NCBI GenBank assembly: GCA_001647635.1
Contig: CP014761.1
Span: 2,418,001 to 2,482,000 of the forward strand
DNA: 64,000 nucleotides
Source: Leifsonia xyli
GTDB lineage: Bacteria > Actinomycetota > Actinomycetes > Actinomycetales > Microbacteriaceae
Reading direction: 5' to 3'
Below, piece after piece: positions 17,845 to 30,888 of this stretch. Position 1 is the first letter of the stretch; every line of letters begins with the position of its first letter. The notes below the pieces were generated by a model, which made no database searches, was not told where the DNA came from, and saw only the letters and a list, made by a program, of their open reading frames with translations. Position numbers and translations under genes: made by a program.

Positions 17845-19167
17845 GTGACAGCACGCGTTCTGATCAAAGACCTCGCCGCCCTTCCGGACGGCCCCGTGAG
17901 CGTCGCCGGATGGGTCGAGACCGTCCGCGACCAGAAGAAGGTGCAGTTCGTCGTACTGCGCGATGAGTCGGGCGCGGTCCAGCTGGTCAACCCGCGCACC
18001 GTCGGAGAAGACGGAGCCGTCGTCGCCGACGAGCCTGCTGTCACGATCTCCGGTCTCTCGCAGGGCACCTTCGTCCGCGCCACCGGTGAGCTCAAGCACG
18101 ATGAGCGGGTCAAGCTGGGCGGCATCGAGATCCGCCTCTCCTCGCTCGAGGTCGAGACCGCGGCCATCCCGGAGACGCCGATCGCCGCGGACAGCGGCAT
18201 CGACAAGCGCATGGACTGGCGCTTCCTCGATCTGCGCGACCCGCGCCACAACCTGATCTTCCGCGTGCAGACCACTTTCGAGCACGCACTGCGCCAGTAC
18301 TGGGTCGAGAACGGCTTCATCGAGATCCACACGCCGAAGCTCATGGCCTCCGCGTCCGAGTCGCGTGCCGAGCTGTTCGAACTGCCGTACTTCGAGACGA
18401 CGGCCTACCTCGCACAGAGCCCCCAGATCTTCAAGCAGATGGCGCAGGCCGCCGGCTTCGGCCGCGTGTTCGAGATCGGTCCGGCTTTCCGCGCCGACCC
18501 GAGCTTCACGAGCCGCCACGCCACCGAGTTCACGAGTGTCGACACCGAGATCAGCTGGATCGACAGCCACGAAGACGTCATGAAGGTGCACGAGGAGCTC
18601 CTCGTCGCCGGCTTCACCGCCGTCAAGGAGAAGCACGGCGAGGAGATCGAGCGGCTGTTCGGCGTCGAGGTGACAGTGCCGACGACGCCCTTGCCGCGCA
18701 TCCCTCTCGCCGAGGCGAAGCGCATCGTCGCCGAGCGGGGCTACGAGGTTCCGCGCGCGGACGACGACATGGATCCGGAGGGCGAGCGTCAGATCTCGGC
18801 GTACGTCAAGGAGACGTACGACCACGAGTTCGTCTTCCTCACCGACTACGCAGCGACGATCCGGCCGTACTACCACATGCGTCACGAAGACGACCCGTCG
18901 CTGACCAAGAGCTACGACCTCATCTTCAACGGTGTGGAGATCTCCACTGGCGCGCAGCGCGAGCACCGGGTCGACATCATCGAGGCGCAGGCGCGCGACA
19001 AGGGCCTGGACCCGAACGAGATCGACCTCGAGTTCTTCCGTTACGGGATCCCGCCGCACGGTGGATTCGGCATGGGCCTCGCCCGTGTGCTGATGCTCAT
19101 GCTGCACCTCTCGAACCTGCGCGAGACGACCTATCTCTTCCGCGGGCCGACCCGCCTGACGCCGTAG
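17845..19167 (+). CDS. aspS: Aspartate--tRNA ligase, short archaeal-type (probably non-discriminating)
   Basis: 440 aa. N-terminal OB-fold anticodon domain (~15-100), then a class II core with motif 2 around FEIGPAFRADPSFTS and motif 3 GGFGMGLARVLMLML. The ~120-residue GAD insertion and C-terminal extension of ordinary bacterial AspRS (about 590 aa) are absent, so this is the archaeal/eukaryal-type form, which is often non-discriminating and feeds Asp-tRNA(Asn) to GatCAB. GTG 17845 is chosen because homology starts at RVLIKDL and TAGGCT is 8 bases upstream. The last 71 bases overlap radC on the other strand. Confidence 0.9.
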   Translation: MTARVLIKDLAALPDGPVSVAGWVETVRDQKKVQFVVLRDESGAVQLVNPRTVGEDGAVVADEPAVTISGLSQGTFVRATGELKHDERVKLGGIEIRLSSLEVETAAIPETPIAADSGIDKRMDWRFLDLRDPRHNLIFRVQTTFEHALRQYWVENGFIEIHTPKLMASASESRAELFELPYFETTAYLAQSPQIFKQMAQAAGFGRVFEIGPAFRADPSFTSRHATEFTSVDTEISWIDSHEDVMKVHEELLVAGFTAVKEKHGEEIERLFGVEVTVPTTPLPRIPLAEAKRIVAERGYEVPRADDDMDPEGERQISAYVKETYDHEFVFLTDYAATIRPYYHMRHEDDPSLTKSYDLIFNGVEISTGAQREHRVDIIEAQARDKGLDPNEIDLEFFRYGIPPHGGFGMGLARVLMLMLHLSNLRETTYLFRGPTRLTP

Positions 19168-19858
19168 GGCTCGAACCCGCTGTCGCCAGCGCGGTCCAGG
19201 TGTCTCCTGCCACCAGGATGTGGCCGAGGAAGCGGAGCCCGAGGGTCGCGGCCGCCTGGTCGAGGCGTCGGGTGAGCATGAGGTCGGCGACCGAAGCGTC
19301 GAGGAGCCCGGACGTGTGATTGTGCGCGACGGCGAACGAGCGTCCCCCGCGGGTGAGAACCGCCTGAAGCACGTCGGCCGGCTGGATGGAGGTCTCATCC
19401 ACCCCGCCGTCGCGCAGCAGCACGAGCTCGATGGGTCGCGCCGCACGGTCCGCCACGACGACCACGAACCGTTCGCTGTCGCGGTGGAGTAGTTCAGGGC
19501 GGACGACTTCCGCCACCGTCTTGTGGTCGACCAGCCGCGTCCACGCGGCCGGGGCCCCCGCTCGCCGCCAGACTTCGGTGATGGCGACCAGCCGACCCGC
19601 GGTGGCGGGCCCCACGCCCGGCAGGCGTTCCAGCCGGGCGAAATCCATCGTCGCCAATCCCGGGAAACCGCCGGTCCTCCGCAGCACCGATCGCGCGAGC
19701 GCCAGCACGCTGCGCCCGGTCTGTCCGGACCCCAGCACCAGCGCGAGCACCTCGTCGTCGGTGAGCGATCCGATCCCGAGACGGCGCATCCGCTCGCGCG
19801 GGCGGTCATGGGTGGGAATGTCTGCAAGAGCCTCTCCCTCTTCTTTCTCGTTGGGCAT
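19097..19858 (-). CDS. radC: RadC family DNA repair-associated protein
   Basis: 253 aa. N-terminal helix-hairpin-helix-like region (LERLPGVGPATAGRLVAI) and a JAB/MPN metal-binding domain with AHNHTSG, where the family usually has HNHPSG, followed by the Ser-x2-Asp element. The molecular function of RadC remains uncertain. The final ~30 residues are a low-complexity Ser/Arg/Gly tail encoded within the overlap with the aspS 3' end, so the tail may have arisen by loss of an earlier stop. TAGCGT ends 6 bases before the ATG (leaderless). Confidence 0.88.
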   Translation of the reverse strand: MPNEKEEGEALADIPTHDRPRERMRRLGIGSLTDDEVLALVLGSGQTGRSVLALARSVLRRTGGFPGLATMDFARLERLPGVGPATAGRLVAITEVWRRAGAPAAWTRLVDHKTVAEVVRPELLHRDSERFVVVVADRAARPIELVLLRDGGVDETSIQPADVLQAVLTRGGRSFAVAHNHTSGLLDASVADLMLTRRLDQAAATLGLRFLGHILVAGDTWTALATAGSSPTASGGSARGRDRSSRAGSRGAA

Positions 19859-19909
19859 GGCTCGACGCTACGAAGCCGCGCAACCTGAGAGAGCGGCGAG
19901 GAACGAATC

Positions 19910-19959
19910 TGGGGATAAGTCGCGCGCCGTCGCCTCTGTGGACAGTTCGCCCTCCACAG
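19910..19959. other. DnaA-box-like cluster / inverted repeat
   Basis: TGGGGATAA (19910-19918) is one mismatch from the reverse DnaA box TGTGGATAA, and TGTGGACAG (19937-19945) is two away. The 7-base arms CTGTGGA (19936-19942) and TCCACAG (19953-19959) are inverted. It lies in the 152-base gap between divergent radC and the phosphatase gene. Function is not established. Confidence 0.3.
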
Positions 19960-20010
19960 GCGCGCCCGCGCTCAGTGAATTCAAGGCAAACCCCTCCGTA
20001 GACTGGAGCG

Positions 20011-20724
20011 GTGGTAGCGAGCCAGGTCCACCTCGTCCGTCATGGCGAGGTGTTCAATCCCGACGGCATCCTGTACGGCAGGTTGCCGGGATTCGGCCTC
20101 TCCAAACTCGGTCACCGCATGGCCCAGGCGGCGGCGGACGAACTCGTCGCCCGCAACCGCCCCATCCGCGCCCTCCGCGTCTCGCCGCTGCAGCGCACGC
20201 GCGAGTCGGCCGCACCGATCGCCGAGGCGTTCGGCCTCGATCCCCGGATCGACGAGCGGATCATCGAGCCGACCAACCGTTTCGAGGGCACCAAGATGAA
20301 GCTCGCGGTCCGCAAGCCGCAATACTGGCCCTTCCTGGTCAACCCGCTCCGGCCCAGCTGGGGCGAGGCCTACACGAGCATCGAGCGTCGGATGCTGACC
20401 GCGATCGACGACGCCTTCGCCTCGGTCGACGACGGCGACGTCGTCCTCGTCAGCCACCAGCTTCCGATCTGGGTGGCACACCTCTCCATCACTGGTCAGC
20501 GCTACCCGCACGATCCGCGCAGGCGGCGGTGCGCACTCTCCAGCATCACGACATTCGAGGTCGCTCCCGAGCCCGAGAAGAAGCCGGTGGATGCGCGTCC
20601 CGGCGACGGCCCTGTCGCCGTCCACCCCGGTCGCAGCGAGGCGTCCCGCCGATACGCCGAGGTCGGGTACGTCGAGCCCGCCGCAGCGCTGCTCGTCGCC
20701 GCGACGGATGTGGGCGCCGTATGA
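20011..20724 (+). CDS. Histidine phosphatase family protein
   Basis: 237 aa. The catalytic LVRHGE motif near the N-terminus and the second His in VLVSHQLPIWV identify the phosphoglycerate-mutase-like histidine phosphatases. The C-terminal ~60 residues are a proline/charge-rich extension. The GTG at 20011 follows TAGACT by 6 bases and has GGAG next to it. It overlaps the resA start by 4 bases (ATGA) and heads the cytochrome c biogenesis operon, an arrangement common in actinobacteria. Confidence 0.88.
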   Translation: MVASQVHLVRHGEVFNPDGILYGRLPGFGLSKLGHRMAQAAADELVARNRPIRALRVSPLQRTRESAAPIAEAFGLDPRIDERIIEPTNRFEGTKMKLAVRKPQYWPFLVNPLRPSWGEAYTSIERRMLTAIDDAFASVDDGDVVLVSHQLPIWVAHLSITGQRYPHDPRRRRCALSSITTFEVAPEPEKKPVDARPGDGPVAVHPGRSEASRRYAEVGYVEPAAALLVAATDVGAV

Positions 20725-21335
20725 GCGCCACGTCCCGCGTCCGTTCGCGCATCCTCGGAATCGGCGCTGCCGTCATCGTTGCCGCCTTCGCCCTGAGCGG
20801 CTGCACGGCGAATGACAGCCTCGCCAACCAGTACCGGTCCGGCAACGGACAGAACTACATCGCCGGAGACGGCACCGTCAGCGAGTACGCCGCCGGCAAC
20901 CGCGGCGAGCCGGTCTCCTTCACCGGGAAGCTGCAGAACGGCGACACCGTGACCTCGAAGGACTACGCAGGCAAGGTCCTCGTCGTCAACTTCTGGTACG
21001 CGGGCTGCCCGCCGTGCCGCGTCGAGGCGCCCGACCTGCAGTCGCTCAGCGAGAAGTACGCCGCACAGGGCGTCGGCTTCCTCGGCGTCAACCTGTACGA
21101 CTCGGTGCAGACCGCCGCGAGCTTCGAGAAGGACAAGGGCGTGACCTACCCGTCGGTGCTCGACCGCGACACCGGTTCGGTCCTGCTGGCGTTCAGCAAG
21201 ACGGTTCCGCCGAAGGCGACGCCGACGACCCTGGTCGTCGATAAGGAAGGACGCGTCGCCGCGCGAATCCTCGGCGCCATCCCCGACAAGAGCATCCTCG
21301 ACACGCTCATCTCCGACGCCGTGGCCGAGAACTGA
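20721..21335 (+). CDS. resA: TlpA/ResA-type thiol-disulfide oxidoreductase lipoprotein
   Basis: 204 aa. Lipoprotein signal with lipobox LSGC (Cys28), then a thioredoxin-fold domain with the redox pair CPPC at 96-99 and the cis-Pro region KATPTTLVV. Acts outside the membrane to reduce apocytochrome c cysteines before haem attachment. ATG 20721 overlaps the stop of the phosphatase gene; the next gene, ccdA, starts 1 base after the stop. Confidence 0.93.
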   Translation: MSATSRVRSRILGIGAAVIVAAFALSGCTANDSLANQYRSGNGQNYIAGDGTVSEYAAGNRGEPVSFTGKLQNGDTVTSKDYAGKVLVVNFWYAGCPPCRVEAPDLQSLSEKYAAQGVGFLGVNLYDSVQTAASFEKDKGVTYPSVLDRDTGSVLLAFSKTVPPKATPTTLVVDKEGRVAARILGAIPDKSILDTLISDAVAEN

Positions 21336-21336
21336 C

Positions 21337-22077
21337 GTGGGCGGCGTCGGTCAGATCGTCTTCAGCGGTCAGCTCCTGCTGGCCCTGCCGATCGCACTCC
21401 TCGCCGGGTTGGTGTCATTCGCGTCGCCCTGCGTCCTTCCGCTCGTCCCCGGATACCTCGCGTACGTCGGCGGCATCAGCGACCCGGGAGCGAAGCGCGA
21501 CCGATCGCGGCTGCTCACCGGAGTCGCGCTGTTCATCCTCGGCTTCGCGATCGTCTTCGTCGCGTACGGCGCGGCGTTCGGCGCGCTGGGCTATTGGCTC
21601 GTGCGGTGGCAGGACGTCGTGGTCCGCATCCTCGGTGGCCTGGTCATCGTGATGGGCCTCGTCTTCATCGGCCAGTTCTCGTTCCTGCAGCGGACGATCA
21701 AGCCGTCCTGGCGTCCGGCCACCGGGCTGATCGGCGCGCCGCTGCTCGGCATCGTCTTCGGACTGGGATGGACGCCGTGCATCGGACCGACGCTCGCCGC
21801 GATCAGCGCGCTCAGCGTCGGCAGCGGTTCGCCCTGGCGCGGTGCCCTGCTCGGCCTGTTCTATTGCATCGGCCTCGGCATCCCGTTCCTCCTGGTGGCC
21901 CTCGGGTTCGACTGGGTCGCGGGCTCCGTCGCCTTCCTCAAGCGGCACATCCGGGCCATCAACGTCATCGGCGGCGCGCTTCTGGTCGTCATCGGCATCC
22001 TGATGGTGACGGGCCTGTGGAGTGAGCTCATGTCCCAGTTCTTGGCGGTGATCCAAGGTTTTGAGCCGGCCCTCTGA
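21337..22077 (+). CDS. ccdA: Cytochrome c biogenesis protein CcdA
   Basis: 246-aa DsbD-like membrane protein with six helices. The paired redox cysteines sit in FASPCVLPLVPGYLAYVGG (Cys32) and GWTPCIGPTLAA. It passes electrons from cytoplasmic thioredoxin to ResA. GTG start one base after resA; the 3' end overlaps resB by 17 bases, so translation is coupled. Confidence 0.94.
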   Translation: MGGVGQIVFSGQLLLALPIALLAGLVSFASPCVLPLVPGYLAYVGGISDPGAKRDRSRLLTGVALFILGFAIVFVAYGAAFGALGYWLVRWQDVVVRILGGLVIVMGLVFIGQFSFLQRTIKPSWRPATGLIGAPLLGIVFGLGWTPCIGPTLAAISALSVGSGSPWRGALLGLFYCIGLGIPFLLVALGFDWVAGSVAFLKRHIRAINVIGGALLVVIGILMVTGLWSELMSQFLAVIQGFEPAL

Positions 22078-23689
22078 TCACATCGACGCTGCTCCCCCTC
22101 GGGAGGACGCGGACGTCAACCAGCCGAAGCTCGGCCCAATGGGCTGGCTCCGCTGGTTCTGGCGGCAGCTGACGAGCATGCGCACGGCGCTGTTCCTGCT
22201 GCTCCTCCTGGCGATCGCGGCCGTCCCCGGGTCCCTCGTCCCGCAGCGCAGCTCCGACCCGAACGGCGTCACGAAGTACTTCACCGACAACCCGTCACTC
22301 GCGCCGGTGCTCGACAAGCTGCAGTTCTTCGACGTCTACACCTCGGTGTGGTTCTCGGCCATCTACCTGCTGCTGTTCGCGTCACTGATCGGGTGCATCA
22401 TCCCGCGCACCAAGCACCACTTCGAGGCGATGCGCGCGAAGCCGCCGAAGACCCCGGTGCGCCTGACCCGCATGGCGGGCTTCCAGGCGCGCGTACTGCC
22501 GGCTGAGCTGCGCAGCGCGAGTGCCGATCCGATTCTCGCGGCCCGCGATGTCCTCAAGGCGAACCGCTACCGCGTCGCCCTGTATCAGGATGCGCGGTCC
22601 ACCTCGGTCTCGGCCGAGCGCGGCTACCTCCGCGAGTCCGGCAACCTGGTGTTCCACGTCGCCCTGCTCGGAGTGCTGCTGGCGATCGGCGTCGGAGGCG
22701 GCTTCGGCTATACCGGCCAGAAGATCGTGGTCGAGGGGCAGAGCTTCGTGAACAGCCTGCCCTCGTACAACTCGTTCAACCCGGGTCGCTTCTTCAGTGA
22801 CGCCTCGCTCGCGCCGTTCTCGATCGCCGTGAACAAGCTGGATGTGCGTTACGAGACCAAGAACCAGGATGCGATCGGCACACCGCTCGACTACACCGCG
22901 CATGTGACGACGACCGGTCCAGGTGACGCCAAGGACGACACGACGATCAAGGTGAACGAGCCGCTGGCGATCGGCGGCACGAACGTCTACCTCCTCGGAA
23001 ACGGCTACGCGCCGACCATCACGGTGAAGGACACCGCAGGCAAGGTCGTCTTCAACGACTCGGTGCCGTTCATCCCGCAGGCCGATCCGAACCTCACCTC
23101 GCTCGGGTTCGTCAAGATCCCGGACGGGCTCAAGGAGCAGGTCGGGATGATCGGCTTCTTCTATCCGACCGTCACCGCGAGTCAGACGGCGCAGGGCGCC
23201 TTGGCATCGAAGTTCCCCGGGCTCGACGACCCGGTGCTCAGCCTCAACGTCTACGCCGGCGACCTCGGCGTCGACGACGGTGTGCCGCAGTCCGTGTACA
23301 GCCTGAACACCGACACGCTCGAGCAGCTGGCGGGCCCGCCGACCAAGACGAAGGCGCTCGAGCTCAAGCCGGGCCAGACGGTGGAGTTGCCGAACGGGCT
23401 CGGGACCATCTCCCTCGACGGGGTCAAACGGTTCGCCACCCTCGAGGTGCATCACGACCCGGCCCAGATCTGGGTGCTGCTGTTCGCGGTGCTGATCCTC
23501 GTCGGGCTCCTCACATCGCTGTTCGTCCCACGCCGCCGGCTGTGGGTGAAGGCGATCGAGAATCCGGATGGATCGCTGACCCTCGAGTACGCGGGCCTGG
23601 CCCGCGGTGAGGATCCGAACCTCCTGGCTGCGGTGGCCGCCGTGGCCGATCAGCACTCTCAGGCCCTCACCAGGCCCTCGACGACTTAG
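22061..23689 (+). CDS. resB: Cytochrome c biogenesis protein ResB
   Basis: 542-aa membrane subunit of the System II haem-lyase. Three N-terminal helices (~35-55, ~85-105, ~195-220), a large extracytoplasmic domain and a last helix at ~465-485 (WVLLFAVLILVGLLT) match ResB/Ccs1. The start taken is TTG 22061 inside the ccdA end, with AAGG close upstream; the next in-frame ATG (22139) would remove only a polar leader. Works with CcsB, the next gene. Confidence 0.92.
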   Translation: MSRPSDHIDAAPPREDADVNQPKLGPMGWLRWFWRQLTSMRTALFLLLLLAIAAVPGSLVPQRSSDPNGVTKYFTDNPSLAPVLDKLQFFDVYTSVWFSAIYLLLFASLIGCIIPRTKHHFEAMRAKPPKTPVRLTRMAGFQARVLPAELRSASADPILAARDVLKANRYRVALYQDARSTSVSAERGYLRESGNLVFHVALLGVLLAIGVGGGFGYTGQKIVVEGQSFVNSLPSYNSFNPGRFFSDASLAPFSIAVNKLDVRYETKNQDAIGTPLDYTAHVTTTGPGDAKDDTTIKVNEPLAIGGTNVYLLGNGYAPTITVKDTAGKVVFNDSVPFIPQADPNLTSLGFVKIPDGLKEQVGMIGFFYPTVTASQTAQGALASKFPGLDDPVLSLNVYAGDLGVDDGVPQSVYSLNTDTLEQLAGPPTKTKALELKPGQTVELPNGLGTISLDGVKRFATLEVHHDPAQIWVLLFAVLILVGLLTSLFVPRRRLWVKAIENPDGSLTLEYAGLARGEDPNLLAAVAAVADQHSQALTRPSTT

Positions 23690-23698
23690 GCTTGCATT

Positions 23699-24766
23699 GT
23701 GACCGAAACCTTGGCTCAACTGTCGACCGTGCTCCTGTACGCGGCGATGGGACTCTACGCGGCGGCGTTCATCGCCTTCGCGCTCGATCTCGCCCGGCGC
23801 GGCGCGCGAGCGACTGCTGTCGAGGCCGCCGTGGTCCCCAGTGCGGTGGCACGCCGCGCCGAGGTCGCGACTCCCGTCGGCGCACCCGCCTCATCGGTGA
23901 TCGGCGGCGCACCGCCTGAGCCGACGCCGCCTCCGTCGTCCGCGCTCGGCCGTTTGTCGTCGCGCATCAGCACGCGCGTCGAGGACGACGTGATGAACGG
24001 CACCGGGGGAGGGGCGTCCCTCAAGTGGGCGTTCGTGCTCACGACGATCGGCTTCGCCTTCCACCTGGTGGCGGTGGTGCTCCGCGGCATCGCGGCAGCC
24101 CGTGTGCCGTGGGCCAACATGTGGGAGTTCTCGATGACGGGCACTCTCGTCATCATCGGGGTGTTCCTGATCGCGAACCTGAAGTGGCCGATCACCTACG
24201 TCGGCACCTTCGTCCTCGGGCTCGTCCTCGTCCTGCAGGGGATCGCGCTACTGCGGTACTACGTCCCGGTGGTCCCCCTGCAGCCGGCGCTGCAGTCGTA
24301 CTGGCTCGTCATCCACATCATCGTGGCCGTGCTGGGCACTGCGTTCTTCGCTCTCGGGTTCGCACTCTCGGGGTTGCAGCTGCTGCAGTACCGCCGCGAA
24401 CGGCAGGTCGCGGAGTCGCGGCCGCAGCAGTTCCGGTTCCTCGCGACCCTTCCGAGCTCGGTCGCTCTGGAGAACCTCGCGTACCGGATCAACATCGTCG
24501 GCTTCATCGCCTGGACCTTCACGCTGATCGCCGGCGCCATCTGGGCCGAGAAGGCGTGGGGCCGTTACTGGGGATGGGACACCAAGGAAGTCTGGACCTT
24601 CATCATCTGGGTGATCTATGCCGGATACATCCACGCGCGGGCGACGCGCGGGTGGCGCGGGTCGCGGTCGGCATGGTTGGCGATCATCGGCTTCGCCGCG
24701 GTGCTGTTCAACTTCGGCATCGTCAACGTGTTCTTCCACGGACTGCACGCGTACTCGGGATTGTGA
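23699..24766 (+). CDS. ccsB: Cytochrome c biogenesis protein CcsB (ResC)
   Basis: 355-aa haem-handling partner of ResB with eight helices. The tryptophan-rich WWD-type motif is visible as YWGWDTKEVWTFI, with conserved His residues in GYIHARA and VFFHGLHAYSG. An Ala/Pro-rich cytoplasmic loop (~35-100) separates helix 1 from the rest. TAGGCT ends 6 bases before the GTG, so a leaderless internal promoter may add to operon transcription. A strong terminator follows. Confidence 0.93.
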   Translation: MTETLAQLSTVLLYAAMGLYAAAFIAFALDLARRGARATAVEAAVVPSAVARRAEVATPVGAPASSVIGGAPPEPTPPPSSALGRLSSRISTRVEDDVMNGTGGGASLKWAFVLTTIGFAFHLVAVVLRGIAAARVPWANMWEFSMTGTLVIIGVFLIANLKWPITYVGTFVLGLVLVLQGIALLRYYVPVVPLQPALQSYWLVIHIIVAVLGTAFFALGFALSGLQLLQYRRERQVAESRPQQFRFLATLPSSVALENLAYRINIVGFIAWTFTLIAGAIWAEKAWGRYWGWDTKEVWTFIIWVIYAGYIHARATRGWRGSRSAWLAIIGFAAVLFNFGIVNVFFHGLHAYSGL

Positions 24767-24787
24767 TCACCCCGGCCCGACCGAATG

Positions 24788-24828
24788 AGAACCCCCTCGG
24801 ATCCCAAGATTCCGAGGGGGTTCTTTTC
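24788..24828 (+). terminator. Rho-independent terminator after ccsB
   Basis: Perfect 14-base arms (24788-24801 and 24811-24824) around a 9-base loop, with a TTTT/TTCGT tract at the 3' side. Ends the cytochrome c biogenesis operon 22 bases after its stop codon. Confidence 0.88.
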
Positions 24829-24919
24829 GTTCCGGGGAGAGTCGCTGCCCGCCGTATGCGGGAAGATCCGCGTAATTCCGCGGAAGTCAAGCGCGACACG
24901 CCCGGGATGAGGGCCGAAT

Positions 24920-25191
24920 TTGCGACCCTCGGGAGGCCTGCGTAAAGTACTTACTTGTCACCCCAAAGGTGCGGGAGAGCGGAAGAGCTCCCCGGCCTCA
25001 AGCGGGACCGAATCCAAAGCCTAGCGGCAATCCTGAACTTGAATAAGTTCGCTTGCTGCGCTTAGGATTAACACCCCACTCACTGAGCAGGTCTAACCGG
25101 TTCGGGTCGTGCAAATCGGATGTATCCCACGATGGATGAACGAAAGAGCGCGAAACGGCCAACTTGACAAACTGACTGAGAGTGGTAAGGT
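24920..25191 (+). promoter_or_regulatory. rRNA operon promoter region (three candidates)
   Basis: Candidate P1: TTGCGA 24920-24925, 17 bases, TAAAGT 24943-24948. Candidate P2: TTGAAT 25039-25044, 18 bases, TAGGAT 25063-25068. Candidate P3: perfect TTGACA 25164-25169, 16 bases, TAAGGT 25186-25191. All lie in the gene-free 24829-25464 leader. P3 is the strongest by consensus. Multiple tandem promoters are usual for rRNA operons. Confidence 0.6.
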
Positions 25192-25245
25192 AGAGAAGTT
25201 GCCTCGCAGAGACAGCCGGAAGGTTGAAAGGCGAGAGCGTCCGAT

Positions 25246-25269
25246 CCTTGAGAACTCAACAGCGTGCAC
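25246..25269 (+). promoter_or_regulatory. boxA-like antitermination motif, rRNA leader
   Basis: CTTGAGAACTCAACAGCGTG matches the actinobacterial rRNA boxA context bound by Nus factors. A related copy (TTTGAGAACTACACAGTGG) occurs at 27265-27283 before 23S. The rest of the leader to 25464 holds only a 7-bp GC hairpin at 25437-25452 next to the 16S 5' end, perhaps part of rRNA processing. Confidence 0.55.
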
Positions 25270-25464
25270 AATGTCAAATGCCAAACAACCTCGGCATTGA
25301 CCATCTAGACCTAGTCTAGCGGTCGATGCGAGATTCCTTTGGATTAGAAACAGAATGTCAGTAGATATTCGAAACTAGTCAAGACAAACTCGCAGTGCGA
25401 AGCCACATTTCCTGGCTAAGCCTGCACTATGTTTCCCGGTCGCTTGCGACCGTGGAGCTAAACA

Positions 25465-30525
<5,061 letters not shown>

Positions 30526-30661
30526 TAATCACCACTCTCATAAACGTTGTAAGGCAGCTATGAGGGGCCAAGATTGTTCGCGTCCACTATGTGGTTCTCG
30601 ATGTACGGTCGAGAACTGATTCGAGCTAACGCTCGACGTTCACTTTGATACATCAATAGTG

Positions 30662-30779
30662 TTTCGGCGGCCATAGCGAGAGGGAAACGCCCGGTTACAT
30701 TCCGAACCCGGAAGCTAAGACTCTCTGCGCCGATGGTACTGCAGGGGGGACCCTGTGGGAGAGTAGGACACCGCCGGAC
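30662..30779 (+). rRNA. rrf: 5S ribosomal RNA
   Basis: About 118 nt with the conserved CGAACCCGGAAGCTAAG and the GGGAGAGTAGGACACCGCC 3' half; the ends TTTCGGCGG and CCGCCGGAC pair to form helix I. It lies 136 bases after 23S and just before a terminator. Confidence 0.95.
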
Positions 30780-30790
30780 TTCTTTGTGAG

Positions 30791-30819
30791 ATGGCCACCC
30801 AGTGATGGGTGGCCATTTC
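30791..30819 (+). terminator. rRNA operon terminator
   Basis: Perfect 10-bp stem ATGGCCACCC/GGGTGGCCAT with a 6-base loop and a TTTCG tail, 11 bases after 5S. Confidence 0.88.
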
Positions 30820-30888
30820 GCGTTAACGGGGTCTTTCACCGCACCCAGCATAGGCTGGCGTGACCCCGCCGAACCGACAGGAGCAGCC

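Noticed and set aside
12088..19827. A 2579-codon open frame on the minus strand
   Set aside because: It runs antisense through prpD, prpB, prpC and aspS and has strongly biased Arg/Asp/Val composition from third-position GC; no domain is recognisable apart from the real genes it shadows.
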